Assembly: GCA_000431775.1 (NCBI GenBank)
Contig: FR888236.1
Span: 16,001 to 24,191 of the forward strand
Reading direction: 5' to 3'
Length of the DNA stretch: 8,191 nt
DNA from: Clostridium sp. CAG:413
GTDB lineage: Bacteria; Bacillota; Clostridia; Oscillospirales; Acutalibacteraceae
Part shown: piece after piece, positions 1 through 5,595 of the stretch
How the letters are laid out: the number at the start of each line of letters is the position of its first letter
Numbering within the stretch: position 1 is the first letter of the stretch
Translations under genes and position numbers: made by a program
Notes under the pieces: generated by a model
What the model saw: the letters and a program-made list of their open reading frames with translations, nothing else
The model's database searches: none
Told to the model about the DNA's origin: nothing

Positions 1-295
1 CGGTCGCTTTCTCGATATTCCGAAGCTGCGCGGGGGCAAGCTCACTGTCCGCAATGACGAGGTCGACCTCGTTATTTTTGCAGAAGTCGCCCAGTTCCTC
101 CAGACGGCCGCTGCCGAGGAAGGTGCCGCTGTCGGGCTTGTCGCGCTTTTGGCTCATCCTGCCGACGACCTCTGCGCCGGCGGTCTCCGCCAATTCCTCA
201 AGCTCGTCGAGCGAGATATCGCAATCGTATTCGCCCGTGTCGACGGCTATCAGCACCGCCTTCTCGGGCTCTTGTTTGTTCTCGTAAAATTCCAT
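1..295 (-). CDS. hflX: GTPase HflX, N-terminal fragment (runs off the left edge)
   Basis: HflX is a ribosome-associated GTPase that binds the 50S subunit and splits stalled or hibernating ribosomes. Only the first 98 codons are visible, covering part of the N-terminal HflX domain; the GTPase (G) domain lies outside the window. Seen: VLIAVDTGE near residues 14-22, an acidic helix with LEELAETAGAEVVG at 32-45, the family-typical FLGSGRLEEL at 59-68, and a DSELAPAQLRNIE-type segment at 83-95. These match, in order, the start of Firmicutes HflX proteins as I know them. The ATG at 293-295 is the first methionine after an in-frame TAA; a GTG two codons earlier is the only alternative. Neither has a recognisable Shine-Dalgarno. 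The gene lies 53 bases downstream of the 590-residue membrane protein on the same strand, with a strong hairpin between them, so it may be read from that gene's promoter. Confidence 0.88.
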   Translation of the reverse strand, partial: MEFYENKQEPEKAVLIAVDTGEYDCDISLDELEELAETAGAEVVGRMSQKRDKPDSGTFLGSGRLEELGDFCKNNEVDLVIADSELAPAQLRNIEKAT

Positions 296-310
296 ATGCA
301 CAAATTATCA

Positions 311-338
311 GAGGGCCGCCGCCGAAGCAGCAGCCCTC
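311..338 (-). terminator. 12-bp hairpin with cUUCGg tetraloop between the membrane-protein gene and hflX
   Basis: Read on the minus strand, GAGGGCTGCTGC is followed by TTCG and then GCGGCGGCCCTC. All 12 positions pair, two of them as G-U wobbles, and the loop is the very stable C(UUCG)G tetraloop. On the plus strand both wobbles become C-A mismatches, so the structure belongs to minus-strand RNA. It begins 10 bases after the stop of the upstream gene. The bases after it (TGATAATTTG) are only moderately U-rich, so it may be a weak or partial terminator, an mRNA-stabilising 3' end, or a leader structure for hflX, whose start codon lies 15 bases downstream. Confidence 0.7.
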
Positions 339-348
339 GCCTTTTCAA

Positions 349-2121
349 TTAGTTCTTTTTTATCGAGTCGGCATTTATGATGCTGCCCTCGCCGCTGTAG
401 GTGACGGTGACGCTGTCGCCCCTGTTTAGGATGACCACGCCCTCATCCTTGGAGGCCGCAATAGCGAAATAAGCCTCGTTTGAGTCGAGCTTGATATAAT
501 AGTAGCTCTCGCCGCCCATGACCGCAGTCCTGATATCGGCTATAGTGCCGCTTGCGGTGAGCTTTGACGTGTCGGGCGTTTTGTCCTCATTGGTGCCGGG
601 GGTCACGACGTCGTCGGGATTGATGTCAACGGTGATGCCCTTCTCCTTGAGGGACTCGATATAGCTTGCAAGGCACTTGCTCAGATCCGTGCCGGTGACG
701 CCCATCTTGTTGTTATTGTAGTTGGCAACATTGATAAGCGCATACTGCTGGACTATCTGATTCTTGGGATCCTTGAGGGAGAGGAAGTAGGTCGGCTCGC
801 CGCCGATGTTGAGCAGCAGCGGGAAGGTGGCGGTGTAGCCAAGATCCATTACTCGGCCCTCTGCCGCCTGCTGAGCGGAGTATTCCGTGCCGCCCGTGAC
901 GTTGTAGAAGTCTGCCTCTTTTGTTCTCTGGTTGACAAGGACGAAGCCGATTATCGACTGGTCGGAGGTGACGGAGGTAACGCCCGTATACATCCAGACG
1001 TCGTCGTTCTTTGCAATGTAGTTGTAGCCGTCGGTGGTCTTGATAACGTCCTTCTGGCCGAGCAGCGAGTTCCAGAAGCCCTTCTGATACTTGCCGTAGT
1101 AGTTATACTGCTGGACTATAAGGTCGGAGTCATAGACTCTGTCTATCCACTGGAGGTTGGGGTCGTCCTTGAGCTGATCCATCGAATACTCGATGCATTC
1201 GCCGCTGACCGCGTCAACAAGCACGATGCCTATTACGTCCGTGCCGCCGAAGAGGCCGATAGTCTTGTCAAGACGGGCGCAGATCCAGAACGGATCGCCG
1301 TCGTCGTTGACTTCAAAGGTGGCGTCGGCAAAAAGATAGGTCGGGAATTCAAAGCGCAGGTGACGCTTGAGGAGCTTATTGAAATGCTCGTATGCGGAGT
1401 ATCTGATAGAGCCGTCCTTAAGCTCGACAAAGTTGGTGCTTTCATCAGCCATATTGACCATGACGTAGCCGGGGAAGCCCTCGCGGGTATTTACCAGCCA
1501 CTTGATTATATCGGCGTACTGGAGAGGCACGACCCTGTAGGGCTTGCCCTGATAGTTTATCTGGGAATTCTCGGGGGCAATGGTGAACTGCGAGACCGAG
1601 CCGATATCCTTGAGGGCGCCGAGCGCTCTTGCCGCAAGCTGAGCGGCGGTGTCTTCATCGAGCTTGGGTATCTCGCTGAAGCTGTCGGCGGTCTGCTCCT
1701 CTACGTCCTCGGAGAAATTGCTGTCGGTATCAATGGATATTATCTTGCTGTAGCTGGAAGCTCTGAAGAACTCACAGGAAACAAGATATCCGATGCCGAC
1801 GGCAACGAGCAGCACGGCGATGATGATGCCGGGCACTATCGCTCTGCGCTTGACATAGGGAACATATTCGGGCTTGCCGAAAACATTCGAGAACAGGGCG
1901 TTGAACACCACATAGGATGCAACGACCGCGCCGAGATAAATGTAAAGGTCATATGATTTGAAGTTGAGGGCCGGGAGCATAAAATAAAAGAGTATGCCGG
2001 CAAAGACCGCGGAGCAAAGCAGGCTGAGCACTATCTTGAGCGCGGCCTTCTCCGGCGGGATGACTACATCCTTCTTCCTGCCTCCGTCTTTCTTCGAGAA
2101 ATCGACTTTAATGGGATCCAT
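349..2121 (-). CDS. Uncharacterised membrane protein: three N-terminal helices and a large repeat-containing extracytoplasmic domain
   Basis: I do not recognise a named family. The 590-residue protein has a short lysine-rich cytoplasmic N-terminus, then three likely transmembrane helices at about 27-49, 58-80 and 94-115. The loop before the third helix is basic (KRR at 91-93), so the N-terminus should be inside and residues 116-590 outside. A Ser/acid-rich linker (about 120-155) leads to four degenerate repeats, each an aromatic strand followed by a hydrophobic G-x-V-L-V-N/D strand and an acidic turn: about 195-234, 277-312, 375-408 and 443-475. The second strands read GYVMVNMADES, GIVLVDAVSGE, GFVLVNQRTKE and YALINVANYNN, which recalls PepSY-type beta-hairpins. 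A Thr/Pro/Asp linker (about 500-520) precedes a C-terminal beta-rich module (521-590) that could be an OB-like fold. The start is set by AAGGAG eight bases before the ATG and by a promoter just upstream. It is probably transcribed with hflX. A sensor, cell-envelope or protein-quality role is possible but unproven. Confidence 0.8.
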   Translation of the reverse strand: MDPIKVDFSKKDGGRKKDVVIPPEKAALKIVLSLLCSAVFAGILFYFMLPALNFKSYDLYIYLGAVVASYVVFNALFSNVFGKPEYVPYVKRRAIVPGIIIAVLLVAVGIGYLVSCEFFRASSYSKIISIDTDSNFSEDVEEQTADSFSEIPKLDEDTAAQLAARALGALKDIGSVSQFTIAPENSQINYQGKPYRVVPLQYADIIKWLVNTREGFPGYVMVNMADESTNFVELKDGSIRYSAYEHFNKLLKRHLRFEFPTYLFADATFEVNDDGDPFWICARLDKTIGLFGGTDVIGIVLVDAVSGECIEYSMDQLKDDPNLQWIDRVYDSDLIVQQYNYYGKYQKGFWNSLLGQKDVIKTTDGYNYIAKNDDVWMYTGVTSVTSDQSIIGFVLVNQRTKEADFYNVTGGTEYSAQQAAEGRVMDLGYTATFPLLLNIGGEPTYFLSLKDPKNQIVQQYALINVANYNNNKMGVTGTDLSKCLASYIESLKEKGITVDINPDDVVTPGTNEDKTPDTSKLTASGTIADIRTAVMGGESYYYIKLDSNEAYFAIAASKDEGVVILNRGDSVTVTYSGEGSIINADSIKKN

Positions 2122-2129
2122 TAGTTCAT

Positions 2130-2135
2130 CTCCTT
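2130..2135 (-). promoter_or_regulatory. Shine-Dalgarno of the 590-residue membrane protein
   Basis: AAGGAG on the minus strand, eight bases before the ATG at 2119-2121. It fixes the start of the downstream gene. Confidence 0.85.
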
Positions 2136-2151
2136 ATACGTGTTATGATAC

Positions 2152-2180
2152 AGTATAACCTATTTTATAAATTATTACAA
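2152..2180 (-). promoter_or_regulatory. Sigma-A-type promoter for the membrane-protein/hflX unit
   Basis: On the minus strand, -35 TTGTAA (2175-2180), a 17-base spacer, and -10 TATACT (2152-2157). Transcription would start near 2145, giving a short leader that carries the Shine-Dalgarno at 2130-2135. It is back to back with the glyA promoter. Confidence 0.7.
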
Positions 2181-2203
2181 GTGTTTTTTGTTAATATTAG
2201 CGT

Positions 2204-2233
2204 TTGACTTTGCGAGCGCAAACATGGTATTAT
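2204..2233 (+). promoter_or_regulatory. Sigma-A-type promoter for glyA
   Basis: -35 TTGACT (2204-2209), an 18-base spacer, and -10 TATTAT (2228-2233), preceded by TGG, which makes an extended -10. A second hexamer, a perfect TATAAT at 2239-2244, lies just downstream but has no good -35 at 17 bases. The leader to the glyA start would be about 45 bases, too short for a glycine or folate riboswitch. Confidence 0.7.
2209..2222. promoter_or_regulatory. Perfect 14-bp dyad between the -35 and -10 of the glyA promoter (operator candidate)
   Basis: TTTGCG-AG-CGCAAA is a perfect 6+2+6 inverted repeat. It starts at the last base of the -35 element and ends six bases before the -10. That position suits a repressor operator, or a MerR-type activator site given the 18-base spacer. 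The identity of the binding protein is unknown; the half-site GCAAA recalls LacI/PurR-type sites but the orientation and centre differ from the classical E. coli PurR box. Confidence 0.5.
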
Positions 2234-2286
2234 GACAATATAATTTGATTTTCGTTCGGTTATCCGGCGGAGAAAGAGGTGCAGAG

Positions 2287-3537
2287 ATGTTTTCCGATTA
2301 TCTTGATACGATAGCTTTCGTCTCCAAATACGACCCGCAGGTCGGCGAAGCAATGCAGGCGGAGCTTAAAAGGCAGCGCAGGAATCTGGAGCTTATCGCT
2401 TCGGAGAATATCGTCTCGCCCGCCGTCATGGCGGCAATGGGCAGCGTGCTGACCAATAAATACGCCGAGGGTTACCCCGGCAGGAGGTATTACGGCGGCT
2501 GCGAATGCGTGGACGTTGTGGAGAATATCGCGATAGAGCGCGCCAAGGAGCTTTTCGGCGCAGAGGCGGCGAATGTGCAGCCCCACTCGGGCGCTCAGGC
2601 AAATATGGCGGCGTACTCGGCGATACTTGAGCCTGGCGACACGGTGATGGGCATGAGCCTTGCCGACGGCGGGCACCTGACCCACGGCTCGCCCGTCAAT
2701 GCCAGCGGCAAGCTCTATAAATTCGTGCCCTACGGCGTTGACCCCGACGGCTTCATTGATTACGACGGCCTTGAGCGCAAGGCAAGGGAAATAAAGCCGA
2801 AGCTCATCGTGGCGGGCGCCTCCGCCTACCCGAGGATAATTGATTTTGAGCGCATCGGGGCGCTCGCAAAAGAGATAGGCGCATACTTCATGGTGGATAT
2901 GGCTCATATCGCAGGTCTTGTGGCGGCGGGGCTGCATCCCTCGCCCGTGCCCTATGCCGATATCGTCACCACCACCACTCACAAGACCCTCAGGGGGCCG
3001 AGGGGCGGTCTTATCCTCTCGACCGAGGAGCTTGCACCAGCAATAAACAAAGCGATATTCCCCGGCAATCAGGGCGGCCCGCTCATGCACATCATTGCCG
3101 CAAAGGCGGTCTGCTTCGGCGAGGCTCTCGCCCCTGAATTCAAGGAATATCAAAAAAATATTGTCTCAAACTGCTCAGCTCTCGCAAACGGACTGCTCTC
3201 AAGGGGAGTTCGACTCGTGTCGGGCGGCACGGATAACCACCTTATCCTTGTCGATCTGCGCTCGCTCGGCGTTACGGGCAAGGAGCTTGAGCACAGGCTC
3301 GACGAGGTATATATCACCGCCAACAAAAATTCCGTGCCCAACGACCCCGAGAAGCCCTTTGTCACCAGCGGCATAAGGCTCGGCACCGCCGCCGTCACCT
3401 CGAGAGGGCTTAATGAACAGGATATGGACACGATAGCGGATTTCGTCTACCGCTGCGCCGTCGATTTTGAGGGCAGCGCCGACGATATCAGGCGCGGCGT
3501 TTGCGATCTCTGCCGCCGCTATCCGCTTTACGAGTAA
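2287..3537 (+). CDS. glyA: Serine hydroxymethyltransferase
   Basis: This PLP enzyme interconverts serine plus tetrahydrofolate with glycine plus 5,10-methylene-tetrahydrofolate, the main one-carbon source for purine, thymidylate and methionine synthesis; it is cytosolic and forms dimers or tetramers. The 416 residues are a full family length. Visible motifs: LIASEN (36-41), [13 protein letters not shown] (59-71), [10 protein letters not shown] (204-213), [14 protein letters not shown] (228-241) with the PLP Schiff-base lysine at about K233, FPGNQGGP (258-265), and SGIRLGT (361-367) whose arginine (about R363) binds the substrate carboxylate. No key residue appears missing. The start at 2287 is chosen because GAGGTG lies five bases before it; the upstream in-frame TTG at 2245 sits within the promoter region and has no ribosome site. 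A promoter with a dyad lies upstream. The stop codon overlaps the Shine-Dalgarno of the next gene. Confidence 0.97.
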   Translation: MFSDYLDTIAFVSKYDPQVGEAMQAELKRQRRNLELIASENIVSPAVMAAMGSVLTNKYAEGYPGRRYYGGCECVDVVENIAIERAKELFGAEAANVQPHSGAQANMAAYSAILEPGDTVMGMSLADGGHLTHGSPVNASGKLYKFVPYGVDPDGFIDYDGLERKAREIKPKLIVAGASAYPRIIDFERIGALAKEIGAYFMVDMAHIAGLVAAGLHPSPVPYADIVTTTTHKTLRGPRGGLILSTEELAPAINKAIFPGNQGGPLMHIIAAKAVCFGEALAPEFKEYQKNIVSNCSALANGLLSRGVRLVSGGTDNHLILVDLRSLGVTGKELEHRLDEVYITANKNSVPNDPEKPFVTSGIRLGTAAVTSRGLNEQDMDTIADFVYRCAVDFEGSADDIRRGVCDLCRRYPLYE

Positions 3538-3543
3538 GGAGGG
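3536..3543 (+). promoter_or_regulatory. Strong Shine-Dalgarno overlapping the glyA stop codon
   Basis: AAGGAGGG begins within the glyA TAA (3535-3537), and its GGAGG core ends seven bases before the ATG at 3550. The overlap implies that ribosomes ending glyA translation can feed the next gene directly. Confidence 0.85.
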
Positions 3544-3549
3544 CTTCAA

Positions 3550-4413
3550 ATGCAAGGAATTTTTACCGCTCTGCTCACCCCGTTCAATGCGGATTACACC
3601 GTCAACGAAAAGTCGCTGCAAAAGCTGGTCGAATTCAACCTTGAGAAGGGCGTCAACGGCTTCTATGTCGGCGGCAGCACAGGCGAGGGAATGCTGATGT
3701 CGCCCGAGGAGAGGAAAGAAGTTTTTCGCATCGTCAAAAGGGCTGCGGGCGACAGGGTCGATATGATAGCGCACTGCGGCTCGGTCTCCACCGACGACGC
3801 GATAAGCATGGCGAAGGAGGCCGAGGCTCTCGGCTACACCGCCGTCTCCGCCGTCGCGCCTTATTATTATTCATTCTCATATGACGCTATCCGCAAGTAT
3901 TACGACGATATCGTGTCGAGCGTGAGCCTGCCTATGGTCATCTATAACTTCCCCGGCGGCAACGGCTTCACCTTCACCGCGGATATCGCCGCCGAGATAT
4001 TCCGGGACGAGCGCTTCATCGGCATAAAGCATACCTCGACCGACCTTTTCGCCCTCCAACAGTTTAAGCAGCGGATCGAGCGCATCACCGTATTCAACGG
4101 CTTTGACGAGATGTGCCTCGGCGGTCTCGCAATGGGCGCGGACGGCGCTATCGGCAGCACATATAACTTCATGGCGGATAAATTCCTGCGCCTTTACGAC
4201 GAATTCAAACACGGCAGCGTCGCCGAGGCTCAGAGGATCCAGAATGAAGCGAACGCCATAATCGCCGAGCTTGTGAAATACGGCGTTATGCCCTGCGAAA
4301 AGGCGATACTGACCTTTATGGGCATCGACTGCGGCCCCTGCCGCCGCCCGTTCCTGCCGATAAGCTCCGAGGGAGCAAAAGCAATGAAAGCAATAGCCGA
4401 TTCACTTAAATAA
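3550..4413 (+). CDS. nanA: N-acetylneuraminate lyase-type class I aldolase (DapA/NanA superfamily)
   Basis: Predicted to cleave N-acetylneuraminate (sialic acid) to N-acetylmannosamine and pyruvate through a lysine Schiff base, in the cytosol. The 287 residues fold as a TIM barrel in this family. Seen: GSTGE at 42-46 (lyases have GSTGE, dihydrodipicolinate synthases usually GTTGE), the catalytic tyrosine in YNFP (about Y132), the Schiff-base lysine in IGIKHTS (about K160), GFDEM at 184-188, and GADGAIGSTYNFM at 196-208, which is close to E. coli NanA. The arginine that dihydrodipicolinate synthase carries after YNxPG is replaced by glycine (about 137), arguing against a lysine-biosynthesis role. 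It follows glyA by 12 bases and is probably co-translated. No nanE, nanK or sialic-acid transporter is in view, so a different 2-keto-acid sugar substrate remains possible. Confidence 0.88.
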   Translation: MQGIFTALLTPFNADYTVNEKSLQKLVEFNLEKGVNGFYVGGSTGEGMLMSPEERKEVFRIVKRAAGDRVDMIAHCGSVSTDDAISMAKEAEALGYTAVSAVAPYYYSFSYDAIRKYYDDIVSSVSLPMVIYNFPGGNGFTFTADIAAEIFRDERFIGIKHTSTDLFALQQFKQRIERITVFNGFDEMCLGGLAMGADGAIGSTYNFMADKFLRLYDEFKHGSVAEAQRIQNEANAIIAELVKYGVMPCEKAILTFMGIDCGPCRRPFLPISSEGAKAMKAIADSLK

Positions 4414-4441
4414 ACAGTGAATTGAAAGAAGCAGGCCATGA

Positions 4442-4561
4442 AACTTCTCAAAAGGCAGCGTGCGCGAGGAGTGGAACGGCAACGCCTTCAACAACCCCGA
4501 GGGCACCTTCCCGCAGAATTTTATAGTCGATTATGTGAGGGTCTACGCCCCCTCCGAATAA
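4442..4561 (+). pseudogene. Remnant of the C-terminus of a glycoside hydrolase family 16 enzyme
   Basis: A 39-codon open stretch lies between an in-frame TGA (4439-4441) and TAA (4559-4561). It reads REEWNGNAFNNPEGTFPQNF and then IVDYVRVYAPSE. Tryptophan/asparagine-rich residues, then FPQ and a closing VDYVRVY strand, are the usual end of GH16 beta-glucanases (laminarinases, lichenases). The catalytic ExDxxE region and everything upstream are missing, and no start codon or ribosome site serves this frame. It begins 28 bases after the nanA-like stop, so it looks like the tail of a gene whose body was deleted, with its terminator left behind. The call rests on this short motif run only. Confidence 0.6.
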
Positions 4562-4565
4562 AAAT

Positions 4566-4599
4566 AACGCACCTTGCCGTTTGCCCGGCAGGGTGCGTT
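4566..4599. terminator. Bidirectional rho-independent terminator
   Basis: Stem AACGCACCTTGCCG (4566-4579) pairs with CGGCAGGGTGCGTT (4586-4599) around a 6-base loop, with one U-G wobble on the plus strand (a C-A mismatch on the minus strand). The minus-strand tail is a good U-run (TTATTTTTATT) ending the membrane protein at 4613-5401; the plus-strand tail (TGATTCTATTATG) is weaker and would end the glyA/nanA-like/GH16-remnant transcript. Confidence 0.85.
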
Positions 4600-4612
4600 G
4601 ATTCTATTATGT

Positions 4613-5401
4613 TCAGACCCTTGCGGTCTCCTTTTTCTCTGCCTTGGGTGCGGAGAGATCCATCTTGAATCTGCCCTTGTGTCTGTAGGGGTAGATCCTT
4701 ATCGCAATGATCGCTATCATTGCGCCGACGGTGTTGAGGATGATGTCGCCCATGGTGTCCATTATCGCCCAACGCTCACGGAAATACGGGTTAAACAGGG
4801 TCTCGACCTTTGCCGTGTTCTCGGCTATGGTGTAGCTCCAGTGCTGAGCGTCTCCCGCCTTGTAGATGTCATTTATTGCGGCAGCGCTCTTGCAGGCTAT
4901 CTGGTCAAAGGTGAATTCAAACAGCTCCCATCCGGTCGAGGCGAGGAAGGAGAAACCGACCGCCGCGAGCAGCACGAGCGAGAGCGGAGCGGTGGCATGA
5001 TCGCGCTTCTGCATAGCGGAGGCTATCTCATAGCCGAAGAATACGCAGGCTCCGCCGCCGATAAGGTGCAGGACGGTGTCCCAGTACCGGAGATCGTAGT
5101 AGAAATTCATGAATTTGCCGCCGAACGAGGCCGCGAAGATGCCGATAATCAGGAAGGTCTGCACGACCGACGGAACATGGCGCAGGGAATTTGTCTTAGG
5201 CAGCATCATAAACACCTCCCAGACGAACATACAAAGGAAATTTGCGCCGACCTGAAGAGGATTCGTGATATCGAAACTCTCCCCCTCGCCGGGGAAGAAG
5301 CCTTTAATAAATGCGTAAATCATCAGGGCGCGGAATACCCACCAGATGACCATGCGGTACCTGGGGCATTCGGCAAAAAGACTTTTAAAATAGTTTTTCA
5401 T
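4613..5401 (-). CDS. Multi-pass membrane protein resembling the YjdF/DUF2238 group
   Basis: A 262-residue integral membrane protein with no assigned reaction. Likely transmembrane helices are at about 16-37, 50-68, 78-96, 108-128, 139-157 and 216-236, followed by a basic, charged cytoplasmic tail. Polar residues recur inside or beside helices: YWDTVLHLIGG (106-115), GWELFEFTFDQI (157-168) and WAIMDTMGDIILNTVGA (211-227). The order W-D-x-x-x-H, then W-E-x-x-E, then D-T-x-x-D recalls the YjdF/DUF2238 membrane family; I am only moderately sure of that. An insertion of about 40 residues, rich in Ala, Lys and Asp, sits between the WELFE helix and the DTMGD segment. The start has a G-run (GGGGGA) about five bases before the ATG. 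It is transcribed alone, from a near-consensus promoter, and ends in a shared terminator. Confidence 0.8.
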   Translation of the reverse strand: MKNYFKSLFAECPRYRMVIWWVFRALMIYAFIKGFFPGEGESFDITNPLQVGANFLCMFVWEVFMMLPKTNSLRHVPSVVQTFLIIGIFAASFGGKFMNFYYDLRYWDTVLHLIGGGACVFFGYEIASAMQKRDHATAPLSLVLLAAVGFSFLASTGWELFEFTFDQIACKSAAAINDIYKAGDAQHWSYTIAENTAKVETLFNPYFRERWAIMDTMGDIILNTVGAMIAIIAIRIYPYRHKGRFKMDLSAPKAEKKETARV

Positions 5402-5443
5402 TACGGTCCCCCGTTTCTTGAATTTTTCTCATGTGCGGGTCTA

Positions 5444-5472
5444 AGTATATCAGTTTCGGGTGAATGTGTCAA
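5444..5472 (-). promoter_or_regulatory. Near-consensus sigma-A promoter for the YjdF-like gene
   Basis: On the minus strand, -35 TTGACA (5467-5472, perfect), a 17-base spacer, and -10 TATACT (5444-5449). It is the strongest-looking promoter in the window. The leader to the ATG would be about 35 bases. Confidence 0.85.
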
Positions 5473-5495
5473 TATAATATGCTGCTTTGATAGAA

Positions 5496-5539
5496 TTTTG
5501 TAACATTTCTGCTCATTTTTAAAGCATTTTACCCATTTT
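5496..5539. promoter_or_regulatory. Helically phased T-tracts between two divergent promoters
   Basis: T-runs at 5496-5499, 5506-5508, 5516-5520, 5527-5530 and 5536-5539 have centres 9 to 11 bases apart; four of them are in the recurring context CATTT. Tracts repeated at the helical pitch usually bend DNA. The block lies directly upstream of the AlaX promoter on one side and of the YjdF-like promoter on the other, where it could act as an UP-like or nucleoid-protein site. Confidence 0.45.
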
Positions 5540-5564
5540 CAATCGCTGCTTCATGTGGTATTAT
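5536..5564 (+). promoter_or_regulatory. Probable promoter for the AlaX/antiporter unit
   Basis: Extended -10 TGG-TATTAT (-10 hexamer at 5559-5564) with a weak -35, TTTTCA at 5536-5541, 17 bases away. The expected start is near 5571, giving a leader of about 25 bases. The weak -35 with a TGn motif fits an extended -10 promoter. Confidence 0.6.
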
Positions 5565-5595
5565 TAACTATATCATAAAGAAAAGGGAGGGTAAT

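Noticed and set aside
1360..1956. 198-codon plus-strand open frame inside the 590-residue membrane protein gene
   Set aside because: It is antisense shadow reading; the minus-strand frame has the promoter, ribosome site and membrane topology.
2245..2286. Longer GlyA N-terminus starting at the in-frame TTG at 2245
   Set aside because: It overlaps the promoter region, has no ribosome site, and the added residues are not typical of GlyA; the ATG at 2287 has GAGGTG at the right distance and gives the usual protein length.
2234..2286. Glycine or tetrahydrofolate riboswitch upstream of glyA
   Set aside because: The predicted leader is only about 45 bases and shows no conserved aptamer stems.
2260..3153. 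297-codon open frame antisense to glyA
   Set aside because: It lies wholly opposite a clearly conserved gene, its His/Ala/Arg/Val-rich product looks like GC-rich antisense reading, and it has no promoter or ribosome site.
3550..4413. Dihydrodipicolinate synthase (dapA) as the identity of the aldolase
   Set aside because: It has GSTGE rather than GTTGE, a glycine in place of the DapA arginine after YNxPG, and the NanA-like GADGAIGSTYN segment.
4438..4668. 76-codon frame starting at ATG 4438
   Set aside because: It is out of frame with the GH16-like remnant, reads through the terminator, and its product is arginine-rich without recognisable features.
4574..5503. 309-codon plus-strand open frame opposite the YjdF-like gene
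   Set aside because: It starts inside the terminator stem and runs through the opposite gene's promoter; the minus-strand product has coherent transmembrane helices.
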